A DNA stretch of 64,000 nucleotides from the NCBI GenBank assembly GCA_015680685.1, contig MNCI01004656.1:194718-258717 (forward strand). The letters run 5' to 3'. A model generated the notes under the pieces. That model ran no database searches, was not told the DNA's origin, and was given only the letters and a program-made list of their open reading frames with translations. The position numbers and the translations under genes were made by a program. Positions 24,592 through 35,377 of this stretch are shown here, piece by piece. Every line of letters starts with the position of its first letter. The first letter of the stretch is position 1. This DNA is from Gnetum montanum (Eukaryota > Streptophyta > Gnetopsida > Gnetales > Gnetaceae).

Positions 24592-26246
24592 GAAGACCAT
24601 GTACTCAAATGTTAACTAAGACATGACCTTAGATTGAATCCTAAGAAGTGTATCTTTGGTGTCAAAATGGGTCACATGCTAGGTTTCATAGTATCAAAAG
24701 TAGGCATATGCATAGACCCCAATAACGATAAGGCCATTATCAACTTAGCACCGTTGACTAACCTTAAGGAGCTATGTGGGTTACAAGGTAGACAACAATT
24801 CATTGACAAGTTTATCACAATGTTGACAAACAAGTTGCAGCCCATGCAACATTTTCTCAAAAAAGGAGCTCACTTTGAGTGGACATCTTAGTGCCAAGAG
24901 GCATTTAACAACCTTAAACAAGAGCTAGCTCAACTTCCAATAGTCTACCCTCCATAAGAAGATAAACCATTTTACATCTACCTTGCAACCTCCAACATGT
25001 CCATTGCCTCTTTCCTTTGCCAAAAGTGATACGATGGCTCAAAGGTCTTTATATACTACCGAAGCCATGCATTATTGGCCCATGAAGCAAAGTACAACAA
25101 TGTGGAAAAGTACTACCTCACCTTAGTCTTTGCACATAAGAAGTGGAGGCACTATATTTTTCACAACCAAGTAAACATCATCTACAAAAGCAATGTACTC
25201 TAAGCAATCACCATAGATATTTACAAAAGTAGTAGGATTGCATGTTGGAAAGTAATAATCACAGATTTTAACTTGCACTACATAGCACAAGGATCAACTA
25301 AAGGTCAACCAATAGCCAAAAAACTCACAGCTTCACCAATAAATGATCAAGAAATGATAGATCTGGAATTTCTAAATGAGAATGTTAGTAGCATAAGCCA
25401 AGTGCTTACCAACTTTGAGGTAATTTTACACTTTGATGGTGCTTCAACCTCTCAAAGAGGTAGTGCCACAACCATGATGATATTTCCCTCTAGGGAGATC
25501 TGACCCTTCACTTATCACTTTTCATTTCCTTGCACTAACAATGTAGTGGAGTATGAAGGTCTCCCTAGAGGCATCTTAGTAGCTTGTGACCTAGAAATTC
25601 AAAACCTAGTGATCTGAGGTGATTTGCAATTAGTCATTATTCAAGTCATAGAGGTTTACGCCTACAAAGCACAACATTTACAACCTTACTATGATTTGGA
25701 AAATCACTTTCTCAAACAATTTGCAACCACAAATATCCAACATATTTTCCATAATGAGAACGTCATTGTCGATGCATTAGCTACACTATCCTTGAGCATT
25801 GCACCTAACATGTTTCATGCCTTTCCTACCTTAGTAATGGATTGTACCAAGCCTATCACACAAACAACCTACATTGCATCCATAGCCACAACAAGCATGA
25901 CTCACACACAAAAATGGTATGATGACATCAAGTCATACCTTCTGGGTAAGCCTCCACAATATCTAACCACTACCCAAAAGGATGCAGTGTGAAAATGGTC
26001 ATGGCAGTATGTCATTATGGGTGATAGCATACCATTTCACAGATCTTACAATGACATACTACTAACTTGTGTTAGCAACAATGAGGCACAAACACTAGTT
26101 GATCAAGTCCATGAGGGACTATGTAGAGGCCACATAGCACCTAGGGAAATGGCATGAAAAGTCAAATTCTTAGGCTACTATTGGCCTTACATGGAACATG
26201 ATTGCATCTCCAATGTCAAGATGTGTGATGCATGTTAATGGCATGG
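24588..26246 (+). pseudogene. Inverted pol segment in T2: RT end, RNase H, second RNase H, zinc finger
   Basis: Plus-strand frames read RT from LRLNPKKC (24625 onward) through the RT connection, then RNase H (near 24970-25260), the second RNase H (LHFDGASTS at about 25427) and the zinc finger ending MCDAC. This is opposite to all other T2 genes. Positions 25653-26246 duplicate 24567-23974. RT thumb and first RNase H exist in T2 only in this inverted piece, so T2 pol cannot be read through. Relatively few stops compared with T1. Confidence 0.85.
25653..26246. repeat. Right arm of inverted duplication in T2 pol
   Basis: Partner of 23974-24567. Equal length (594 bp), no gaps, 18 mismatches by hand. 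The loop between the arms is 1,085 bp. Confidence 0.9.
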
Positions 26247-26279
26247 AATTTCTTAGTCAAAGCTTCTAGATCTAGTTCT

Positions 26280-27233
26280 CATTTGACTAAGGATTTCCTC
26301 GTACTCTAATGGTCTAAGTCATCTACATGGTTGGGTGCCACCTTGGAATTAACTACTATGTCATCAATGTAGTCATTGAGAAAATTTAGCAAATAATTGC
26401 TGAAAATGTATGTCATGGCATGTTGCTAGGCTGCTCTTGCACTCTTTAGTCTAAAAGGCATTATTGTATAGCAAAATGTATGCTAAGGGATCATGAAGGT
26501 CATACTAATTTGGTGCTCGAAGTTGATTTGAATTTGGTTGAACTAGAGAACCCATTCATGAAAGAGAATAAGGCATGACCAGTAGTAATATTGACTAGTT
26601 CATCAATACTAGGCAATGAGAAATTATCTTTAATGGTTACCTTGTTCAAGTCCTAGAAGGCTATGCAAATGGGTATGCTTTTATTTTTCTTAGGTACAAC
26701 CACAATGTTAGAGACCCATTCTATGTAGTCAATGGCTCAGATGAAACTAGCCTCGTAAAGCTTAGTGATGTCATCACAGACTACCAAGCCACCTCAGGCC
26801 TAACCTTGCAAGCTTTATGCTTAATTGGTTTTACGCGAGGATCAAGGATTATATTATGCTACACTATGTGAGGATCTAGGACTAGCATGTCTTTATAAGA
26901 CCATGCAAATGCCTTAATATTGTCATTGAGTGTTTTAGCAATGTTTTGGATGTGTTGAGGCTCCAACAAGGAACTAAGTTTCAATGTTTTCACCTTGCCA
27001 CTAGGTGTTGTTATAGGAACCTCAACGAGGAAATCCTTAGTGATGTCACCCACTTCTAGATCTAGAGCTTTGACTAGATGGTTAGGGCAATCTACCTGTG
27101 CCTCTATGAATGTTATATGTTCATGATAAGCTATGGGCTCAAGGTCTAGGCATTCGGGATCGATGTATGGCGTGAGATCACCATGAGGTCCAGTGAGGAC
27201 CAAAGATGACTGAAGATGCTTGAATATGCTCAT
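26280..27233 (-). pseudogene. T2 pol, proximal part: pre-RT and RT fingers/palm
   Basis: Starts at ATG 27233 and is open to 26859, with a pre-RT region ending AFAWSYKDMLVLDP, a common Tat-type lead-in to RT. RT motifs continue with stops down to the catalytic NDYIDDIVV near 26360-26375. About 80 bases later the sequence breaks into the inverted segment. A possible 3' splice site lies 22 bases before the ATG. Confidence 0.8.
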
Positions 27234-27254
27234 GTTGTAAATCTATTGAGTATC

Positions 27255-27275
27255 CTGTAAAACAACTAGAAAGAA
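27255..27275 (-). promoter_or_regulatory. Candidate 3' splice site before T2 pol
   Basis: Minus strand TTTCTAGTTGTTTTACAG, then GATACT, 22 bases before the pol ATG. The T1 copy has a decayed version (TTTTATGG near 18634). Together with the donor-like AAG/GTACCC at 41108 it could bound an Ogre-type intron between protease and RT. Inference only. Confidence 0.35.
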
Positions 27276-27384
27276 TGTCAAGTCACACCTATCTTAGATG
27301 GAGTCAGAATGCATAAAATAAGGAAAGAAATGCAATGAAAATTCACCAAAGTATGCAAATGTGGGGCTGTAAAAGCAAGGATGT

Positions 27385-27482
27385 GGGCTAGTTTTAGGCC
27401 TCAACAGTCCATGGGATGCTAGTTTAAGGTTGTAGTAGACCATGGTTTGCCAGTTTAAGGTTGTAGTGGACCATGGTTTGCA
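27385..27482 (-). repeat. Repeat block before T2 pol
   Basis: About three units of the TAGTTTAAGG...CCATGG type, matching the position of the T1 block at 18766-18832. Confidence 0.65.
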
Positions 27483-28962
27483 CAAAATACATAAGTTTAG
27501 GCAAGGTTTGGAGTGCTTGGAATGTGAAGTCAGGTTGGATGTTTACTAGGAAGTAAAATTTTTTTTAATAAATTTTCTAAGTCTAGGGACTGCTAGGAAA
27601 AAGCTCAAAATTTTTTTAACTTTGACTACTACACTCATCCCTTGCTACACTTGGCCCTTCACTATGCTCAAGAAAAGGTTGAAAAATTTGCTTAAGTTTG
27701 GGACGCTATCTTGGTAGGTAGTGCATTTAATTACCCTAGGAGGATACATATGCATGTTTCACCAAGGTCAAACTATCATTTTCAAAAGTGAAAACTAGAA
27801 GTTACAAAGCATAGTGTGGTTGGAGCGAGGAGTGAAGCTAGACAATAGCAATCATAGCGTAGCACCTAGAGCATGATAGTTAGAGCGTGAAAGGCAACAT
27901 GACATGCCAAAATAAATGTTAGCACCTTGGGCTCATCAATGTGGACAAGGGAGAATAAGCACTATGATGTCTCCCTTTGGCACACGTGAAGGAATGGAGA
28001 GAGCCACTATCCACTAGGCACCTTGTTACACTCTACTCCTTTTTTGTAATTTTTTACTTTGTATTTCCTTTTCCTTGCCTTGTATTGGGGTTTTGGGATT
28101 TGGGGGTAGCCTACCTCGGTAGGGACCATCATCGCTAAGGCTGCCAAGGTTTCCATGGCTAGGAAGAGAGAGGGCACATTTGTGATGATGAGGGTTTTTT
28201 GTCTACGTGTGCCTTTTTTTGGCTTATAGGTGATGCATGGGCATGGGATTTTGTGTTTTGAGGATTGCAAGTGAGGGTTTTCTATTTTTTTGTGAGGGTC
28301 ATGGAATGTGGAGTGAGGGGGAAGTGGATGAAATGAAGTTTTGTGGCTATAGCTAGGGCAACCATAGCCTAAGATCTAGGGGAAAGGGAAAAAATAAGGG
28401 TTTCATGGCCATGGCCAAGGTAGTTAAGACTTGGATGCAAGGGATCATGAGACCCCCTCATCCCCCCTTCTGTATTGGGGTAGGGCTTAGCAAAGGCACA
28501 TAATTTCCATGGTGGTTTGTGTAGCTATTGATGATAGGGCCATAGGTTTGTGCATGGTAATGATTTATTTTATTTCGTGTTGCTATTACATGGAGAGGAA
28601 AATGCTAAAGGAAAGGATTTAGTAACTATAGCTCAAGGAAGCCCATGGCTGATGGGCATGGCTCTATGAATTTTTTTGGTTTTCATGTTCTTGGGACTAC
28701 GGCTCAAGGTAAGATGAAAGGTGTGGTTATGCTGGTGGTGGCTATGATGGGAAGGCAAGGATAGGAAGGAAAGGTCATGATAGACCATGATGATGGGAAG
28801 TGCCTCAGCGCATGATGGTGGAGCATAACAAGGCTAGGTAGCATCATGAATGAGCATGGTGCCTTGAGCAAAGGCATAACACAGCAGTGGGAGTGATAGC
28901 TAGTTTTGTTTTTTTAGTTTTGTTTTTTGCAATTTTTGGGCTATGCTCCTTGGGAAGCATAG
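27483..28962 (-). other. T2 spacer upstream of pol
   Basis: Noncoding, G-rich on the plus strand in 28000-28900. It aligns in part with the T1 spacer. No gene recognised. It ends in the hairpin-like CTATGCTCC...GAAGCATAG at 28942-28962, beside which A1 inserted. Confidence 0.5.
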
Positions 28963-28967
28963 CTAAT
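28963..28967. repeat. Left target-site duplication of A1 (ctaat)
   Basis: Ctaat directly before the A1 5' LTR, repeated exactly at 36189-36193 after the 3' LTR. A 5-bp duplication is normal for Ty3/gypsy integration. Confidence 0.95.
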
Positions 28968-29795
28968 TGATGGGACATGATATCGCATGGGCCGCGATAT
29001 CGCATCTCTTGCGATATCGCGTCTTCCCCTGCGATATCGTGTACCCGATATCACAGTGCACTGCAAAGTCTATGAATAAGAGGCAACTCTCCCTTATTTT
29101 CCATCCAAGGTCTAGACTGTAGGGAAACTCTGGCAGTTTGATCACTCCAAAGATAGAATATTTTCCATGTGCTTGCAGTAGGAGTCCTAAAGTGAACGGA
29201 TCTTTATTCGAGCAGACATTGTACCTGAACACAAGTTTATGTACAACAATAAAGAAAATATTCCTGGATAAACCTTACAGTGCATGGAATAGGCTAATTA
29301 GGATTTTATTTATTGTTATTTACTATTTTCCATTTACATGCTTTATTAGGAATTAAATCTTTCGCAACCCTTCTCTCCTAGTTAAGTGCCTCAGTACAAC
29401 TGCTTCGAGCATGTGCATTACACGTGGTGATCCTAGCAACAGTTAGCGTTTGGTAATCATGGTTGCATAGGTTTAGGGTGTGTACGATAAGTGGGAACGA
29501 ATGGTGATGCTAGGTAATTTAGACTTAGTTAGTTAGTTAGAGCTAGTAATTAGTCTCTTCAACCCTTCACCTTTGAGCATAGGAGATAAAACATAAAAAG
29601 ATGTAAAAATCATATACCTCAGACTTACTTAACCATACACCGTGACAACTACAAGTAAGTTTGGGAAGACAATGAATAATTAACCTTAAGTGTTCCATAA
29701 GGCGTGTAGGCACTTAGTCTGCAGAGTTCGACTGGATCGTGCGTGCTACGCTCGTATTCATATGGTTGAGTGTAGGGGTACCTTGCCACTCATCA
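28968..29795 (+). repeat. 5' LTR of A1
   Basis: 828 bp, TGATGGGACATG to ACTCATCA. U3 is only about 110 bp and made largely of GATATCGC palindromes. It has an 18-bp block (near 29007-29024) that the 3' LTR lacks. The TATA site has decayed to TATGAATA. AATAAAG near 29249 may be the polyadenylation signal. Confidence 0.93.
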
Positions 29796-29796
29796 T

Positions 29797-29815
29797 TGGT
29801 GCCATTGCCAGGGAC
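29797..29815 (+). promoter_or_regulatory. Primer binding site of A1, degraded tRNA-Asp type
   Basis: TGGTGCCATTGCCAGGGAC, one base after the LTR. It differs from the complement of the plant tRNA-Asp 3' end (TGGCGCCGTTGCCGGGGAC) at three positions, each a C-to-T or G-to-A change at a CpG. A tRNA-Asp primer is common in Athila elements. Confidence 0.8.
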
Positions 29816-29937
29816 TAAGTGTTTGTGTGCTAAGTAGAACATAGGAAATTACTCACATCATTGTGAGCTTAAATGACCCTTAGGGTTAATCAAACAAAAA
29901 ATTTTATAACAGTTAAATAGCACACCAATAAGACACA

Positions 29938-31950
29938 ATGTCTTCTTCTTCTTCTTAGAAGAGTAACACACCACCTAGGGACAATACAAGAAACAGTCGA
30001 CAATCAGAAACACATAACGTAAATTTGTTGGTTCCTCAACAATATAGGGTGACATATACTCATATTGATGAGTATATTCCTAATTTTACTTTTATCTTCA
30101 ATGAAGATGAACAGATGCACTAGAGAGACTTGCAAGGTAACATAGTGTTACCTCAGGATCGTGCAGTCCCCAACATGCTTCTTCGTTCTTTGGCACATAT
30201 CAGCATGACTCAGATGTATGCTAAATACATTGTGGAAGATTTTGACATGAGGAATTACCATCCCATAGCTTTACAACGTATGAGAGACTCAAGGCAGGAG
30301 AGCCAACATACACTATTGAAGGGCAAAGAGGTCTCGCACATCCTAAGTGAAATGGAAGATGGTGAACCACTTATCACGGGTTCACTATCGAAGGATGTTC
30401 CCCCTTCTCATGAAAGTGAGGCGGTGGGGTATCAAAACCTACACTCCAAAATACATAACCTTGGTTCTGATCCCCGTGAACACCAACTATTCACTAAGGG
30501 AACAACAACACATGACAAGGATGGGTACTTAGATCGTCATCATGCTCGGGGTCAAAGCCACAGAAGAGAAGGTAAGAAACATCATCATGGAGATGGTTCT
30601 CCTTCTTCTTTCCCTTCATCACATCATTCAACCTCTCCTTCCACCTCTGGGCATAGTCATAAAGAGCATAACGGTGAGGATAGAGGTAGGCAAAATGAGA
30701 GACCTTGACGGGAAAGTCAAGAGAGAGGACAAGGGCATGAATGAAGGGAAAGTAGGAAACAACGGAGACATCATAGATGTCATGAAAGAGATGATCATGA
30801 AGAACCCCTACTTGCCACATGGAGTATGTTAAATATAATAGATGCAGTCAGAATCCCAACAAGGAATTTAAAAGATAGTCAGATTAGGTGCTTGGACATG
30901 AATAACATCCCACGCTTTGAAGGGGGATACAACATGGATCCAAAAAATCATTTACAGGCATTCCACGATGCATGTGCCTTGCAAAACATAGAGAATGAGT
31001 GGTAAAAACTAAATTTTTTTCCTAGGACACTCATCAAGGAAGCAGAGAGTTGGTACTAGTCCTTAGAGCTGGACACCATCATGAGGTGGAGTACGATGTT
31101 AGAAATCTTCAATGATAAATATCAAACATACTCCAACATGTCTAACTTGCATAAGTAGATCTAAGGATGGAAGCAGGGTACTCATGAACCCTTGGATGCT
31201 GCCATGGGTTGCTACTATGCATTGTTACATCATTGCCCGGGCCATGGTTACGCACAGTGGGATCAACTACGCCACATCATAGATGGGCTAAGGTATGAAA
31301 CTAGGAGAACCGTTGGGACTTATGCCCAAGGGAGCTTATCAGAACTTAGATCCCATGAAATTCATCTCTTGTTGAAACAAGTAGCTAAATAAGAAGGGGA
31401 GCTACAAAAAAGGAAAAGTGTGAAAGAATATAACCATGGTCCCTCTCTTTGAAAGAAGGGAGTGAGATTTTGTGATGAAGAGGATGAGTCACCAATCGAA
31501 GAGTTGGTGAATAGAAAAAATTTGCCACTTCAAAAATTAACAACAAAAGTAGTGGCTAAGGTAGAAGAAGTATGGAGCTCCTTAGACAGTAAAATTGAAA
31601 CTATCCTAAAGATTGTAGAGTAGTCTAAGGAGGAACGAAGTAGTGATAGGAACAAGACAAAGCAGCGAGATTTAGGCCCTGCATGTGACAAGGGTAAGGG
31701 GAAAATAATTATCTCCGATGAGGTTGTGGATTCAGACATAGAAAATGATGGTGGATGTGAGATCTTCTAATATGACCATCCTAAGGGATGTTTTCCAATC
31801 ATCTCACATCTACAAGAGTCTGGGGTGTATGCACTTAACCCAAGACTCAACCAACGACATACACCCTGTAGGTTACCTTATCCTTAAGGTAATCCAAGAT
31901 AGTTTCACAAACCCTTAATGTATTATTCAATTGGAACTCTACCAAAACCC
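29938..31950 (+). pseudogene. gag of A1
   Basis: Starts at ATG 29938 with a Ser run. One frame, with about a dozen stops, continues to about 31800. The N-terminal region is largely open at 30130-30708, then a His/Ser/Arg-rich linker (30540-30720), then a capsid-like domain (30830-31400) with RFEGGYNMDP, FPRTLIKEAESW, LHHCPGHGYAQW. Several stops fall at sites where A2 retains Gln (for example WY*SLEL against WHQSLEL). No CCHC knuckle was seen. It is the only large coding region left in A1. Confidence 0.75.
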
Positions 31951-32439
31951 ATCAAGCAACATCAATAGTGGCAATACCCACAGTCATGGGGGATGCCACC
32001 GTCGAAACATCAGTACCCTTACCGGTAGCCCGATCGTTATGGTTATTACGTGTAGCAGCCAATTTCTCCAAGTGACTCTATGGGTCACACAACTCCCCAA
32101 CATCACTACCAAGTTCAGGAGTACTTTAGAAGGAATCCTTCTCCTCTAGGAGACACTCCATACCCATACCATCCCCTTAATCCATCCACACCTCTTCCAC
32201 CGATAGTTCCCATAACACCTCCTACTTCAACAATGTAAGGGGAACTGCCCACTCAACCATAGCAATGAAATGCTATAAGAGCCGTAAACATTCAACTCTC
32301 TTATGGTTCTGACAACCATAAAAAGAGAAGACCCTTATTCAGAACCAAAAGCCTAGACACGCTCTCACAACAACAAGCGGTTGAGTCTGTGAACACTCCT
32401 TCGACACATAGGGCTTCACAACTTCCTTCCATCCAACAA

Positions 32440-33062
32440 CAAAGCTTAACATATATGGTTATGTTAACACATATCGTAACCAACTGGATCAAGGTAGGCC
32501 ACCTTTCCAAGAAACTATTTGACCCTGGGAGTCCCTTAATCTGCCTCCAAGTCACCAGGAATGAACCACATAAGGCTCTTTTTGACTCAGGTTCCAGAGT
32601 CAACTTAATTTCATGAGAAATGTATCAAGCTTGGAACCTGCCCCAACTTAAGAAGAGTAACATTCAACTGGATTTGGTAGACTAGTCCATCACCATTTCC
32701 TTGGGATTGGTGGAGGACATCATTACCACTGTGTGTGGTTGGTCCTACCCAGCCGACTTCCTGGTGATCGAAGTTAACAACAACGAAGGGGACTTCCCAA
32801 TCATCATGGAAAGGGCATAGCTGGGTATAATAGATGCATTTCTAGGGATTCACGATCTTTCCTTGGAGATATATAAGGTAAATATTTATGGAAAGATCAA
32901 GAAGAAGAAAGTTCCATACATCACATATAGTGATTCATCGTGTGATGACATGGAGGAAATGCCTCCATGCAATAGGTGTGCCCTTGAAACTCTGAAACAA
33001 AGATGCCTGTATGTAGCAACCACACAACAAGTAGTAGATATCCTCTGGTTGACAGCTACTTG
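32440..33062 (+). pseudogene. Aspartic protease of A1
   Basis: ALFDSGSRVNLIS at 32575-32616 holds the catalytic DSG (32584-32592). The C-terminal region follows with FPIIMERA and IHDLSLEIY near 32800-32880. Stops interrupt the frame, but the active-site triad is intact, unlike A2. Coding similarity ends near 33060, after which pol is missing. Confidence 0.7.
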
Positions 33063-33289
33063 AAAGAGCAATTGAAAAATATGCATGGAACAAACTGAGG
33101 AAACAACTCATGCCAACAACGAAGGCATAGACACATTGGAATATGAGCATCGACAACTTCCACCCCTTAATCTAAGATCATCAATTGGGAGAAGTTGGAC
33201 ACTTCTAAGAAATTCAAATAGGTGCTCATTATTTTGGATCTCTCCTTTGCAATTCAGTCATGGGAGAGATGGCCACCTATGCTAATCAT

Positions 33290-33600
33290 TTGGGGCCCTC
33301 ATTTCTTTTTAATTTTTTGGTTTACAACATTTTTGTTTTACAGGTTTTTGATTTACAAGTTTTTTTTTACACATTTTTGTTTTACATGTTTTTATTTTCC
33401 ACATTTTTGTTTTACACATTTTTGTTTCACATGTTTTTTTTCCATGTTTTTGTTTTACAAGTTTTTGTTTTACATGTTTTTGTTTTCCACATTTTTGTTT
33501 TACAAGTTTTTGTTTTACACGTTTTTGTTTCACACGTTTTTGTTTTACACATTTTTGTTTTACAAATTTCTTTAACTTTTCTTATTTTTGTTTTACATCA
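33290..33600 (+). repeat. Low-complexity TTTTTGTTTTACAC array
   Basis: About 20 degenerate units of 15 bp or so based on TTTTTGTTTTACACA, in the post-pol region. A shorter version is in A2 (8335-8500). ORFs across it on both strands are artefacts of the repeat. Confidence 0.85.
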
Positions 33601-35369
33601 TCATTATACTTTTTCATTTTGCGTGTGTGTGTGATCCACCTTGTAAGTTTTTCACCCAATAAGTGTTCTTCATGATGGTATGAACTATTTTTCATATTGG
33701 TTGCTAATGTTTGGTTTTTACCTTTAAGTCATGATGTTGATACTAAGGTATGTTTCTTTTGATATGGCAGGCAATGAGTACACTTCATCCATTCATCCAT
33801 GAGTGTCTATGGTCTCTCTCGGCTTGGAAATGTACAGTCTATTCCTAAATAAGAACTTTAACGAATTGGTGATTGGGTACTTCTTAGACTAAGGAAGGAC
33901 TCAAGGATTGAAAAGGGTGTGACTTCAAGGAAACTTGATGCATTTGTGTTGGCCATTCTCTTAGGTGCTTGGATGTTTTCTTCTTGAGTTTTCTTGCCGC
34001 CTTGATGTTACCAAATTATCAAAAGCTGATCAAATAAAAATAAGAAGTCTTTGCATGGCGTGGTTCTCACGAATAAAAACACAAAACACAAAAACAAAAG
34101 AAAAAAAATTGTGAGAATTCAAAGCATACCCCTTAGAAGAAATAATCCCTTGGGCTACACGCACTAGTTATGGAACTCAAAATAAAAATGTTCCCTCTAA
34201 CTATGGCCCTTCTCACTTCCCATTCTCTCCTCCTTGTTTCATCGGAATGGTGGTAGCTCTTGGAGACGACATTCTTGTTACTTCAAGGGGATGGATTAGC
34301 CAAATGAATTGATGTGAAGTCACTGGAAGTGGTTTGTTTGAGGCCGGAGTTGGAATGAGATTTGCTAAGTCATCTTAACCATGAAATACACAAGGGGCTG
34401 TACACCACCTTGTTCTTGGGATTCCATTCCGTTCTCTTCTCTCCATCCTTCTCTCCATTATTCACCTCATTGCTGGTTGTATCATTTGTGTATATTTTGG
34501 TTGATGCATTGTTTCCTTTTTGGTAAATTCTTGCGGTTAAGACATTAAATCTTGCTCCAAATGACATTCTTAGAGCCTACGGACTCTTTGAATGTGGGTT
34601 TGTCAGGGCATCAAGGACATGAGCCTGCTTTGGGGAGGACCCATTGACATTCCTGTTTGGTGCACCAGTTAGCTTCTTTTTCCTAACATTTTTGCGATCT
34701 ATTTTATTTTGTTCATTTCCAACTTGACATCCATTTCATCAATGCTATAGTTGTCTCTTTTTCCTCATCTTTCTTGTTCCTTTTCTATCTCCATTTTAAC
34801 GCTACCGAAGGTTCGTGATTTGTCATGGGGGTACAAGGCCCAATTTTTTCAATTTTCTCCTAACCCCTACACCTTTGGTAGTTATCCATATTGTATCTCC
34901 AGATCCGTATCATCCATATCACAACCTAGACAATGGACCTTTCACTACAGTAAGGTATCAACTACATTGAAATTCATTTACCCTTGCTAATATAATATTG
35001 TGTTGTGTGTGCAGATGTCAATCATACAACAACGGAAGGGATCTGGAAGGAACACTTGGAATGGAGCCATGCTGAAGTAGCTATGCAAGGAGCAAGACTG
35101 ATGGTGCACTTCTGGATGGACAACAAAAGGTGAAATCTTGGCGTTGGTAGTAGCAACACTTCTTTCTCTCTCTCTCTTTCTCAGCTACCAAATGAGGCTT
35201 GATGTTAATGTAATAAGGTGTTTAGTCTTCTTGTCATGAACACCAGTTTTGTAAAGTCTTGTAATGATGATTTGTTCACAAGTCATTCCATTAGTTCCAT
35301 TTGAGTTAATAACCCCATACCTTATTGATATTATTGTAAGGAACTTGAGGAAAAATTTTCATTTAGTCA
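33600..35369 (+). other. Post-pol noncoding region of A1
   Basis: Aligns with A0 1-1705. Near 35001-35014 TGTTGTGTGTGCAG directly precedes ATG 35015, the place where A2 begins its third ORF, but here the frame closes after about 20 codons (MSIIQQRKGSGRNTWNG). The third ORF is therefore deleted or never present in A1. Confidence 0.6.
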
Positions 35370-35377
35370 TGGGGGTA
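35370..35377 (+). promoter_or_regulatory. Polypurine-like tract of A1
   Basis: TGGGGGTA directly before the 3' LTR. The same block, TCATGGGGGTA, precedes the LTR in A0, and CCATGGAGGTA precedes the A2 LTR. This is where plus-strand DNA synthesis would start. Confidence 0.6.

Noticed and set aside
15168-27233. T1 and T2 as paired partial elements, one class with gag-protease and another with pol only
   Set aside because: LTR pairing, primer-site positions and spacer lengths show that the pol and gag-protease blocks belong to the same two elements, separated by nested insertions.
29938-31400. TAG read as Gln, which would open long frames in gag and the third ORF
   Set aside because: The same frames also contain TAA, TGA and frameshifts, and sibling copies keep CAG or CAA at several of these sites. 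Decay of methylated CAG explains the pattern without recoding.
33222-33634. Membrane-like ORFs (FVLQVFVLHVF repeats)
   Set aside because: They are translations of the TTTTTGTTTTACAC array in several frames and strands, not genes.
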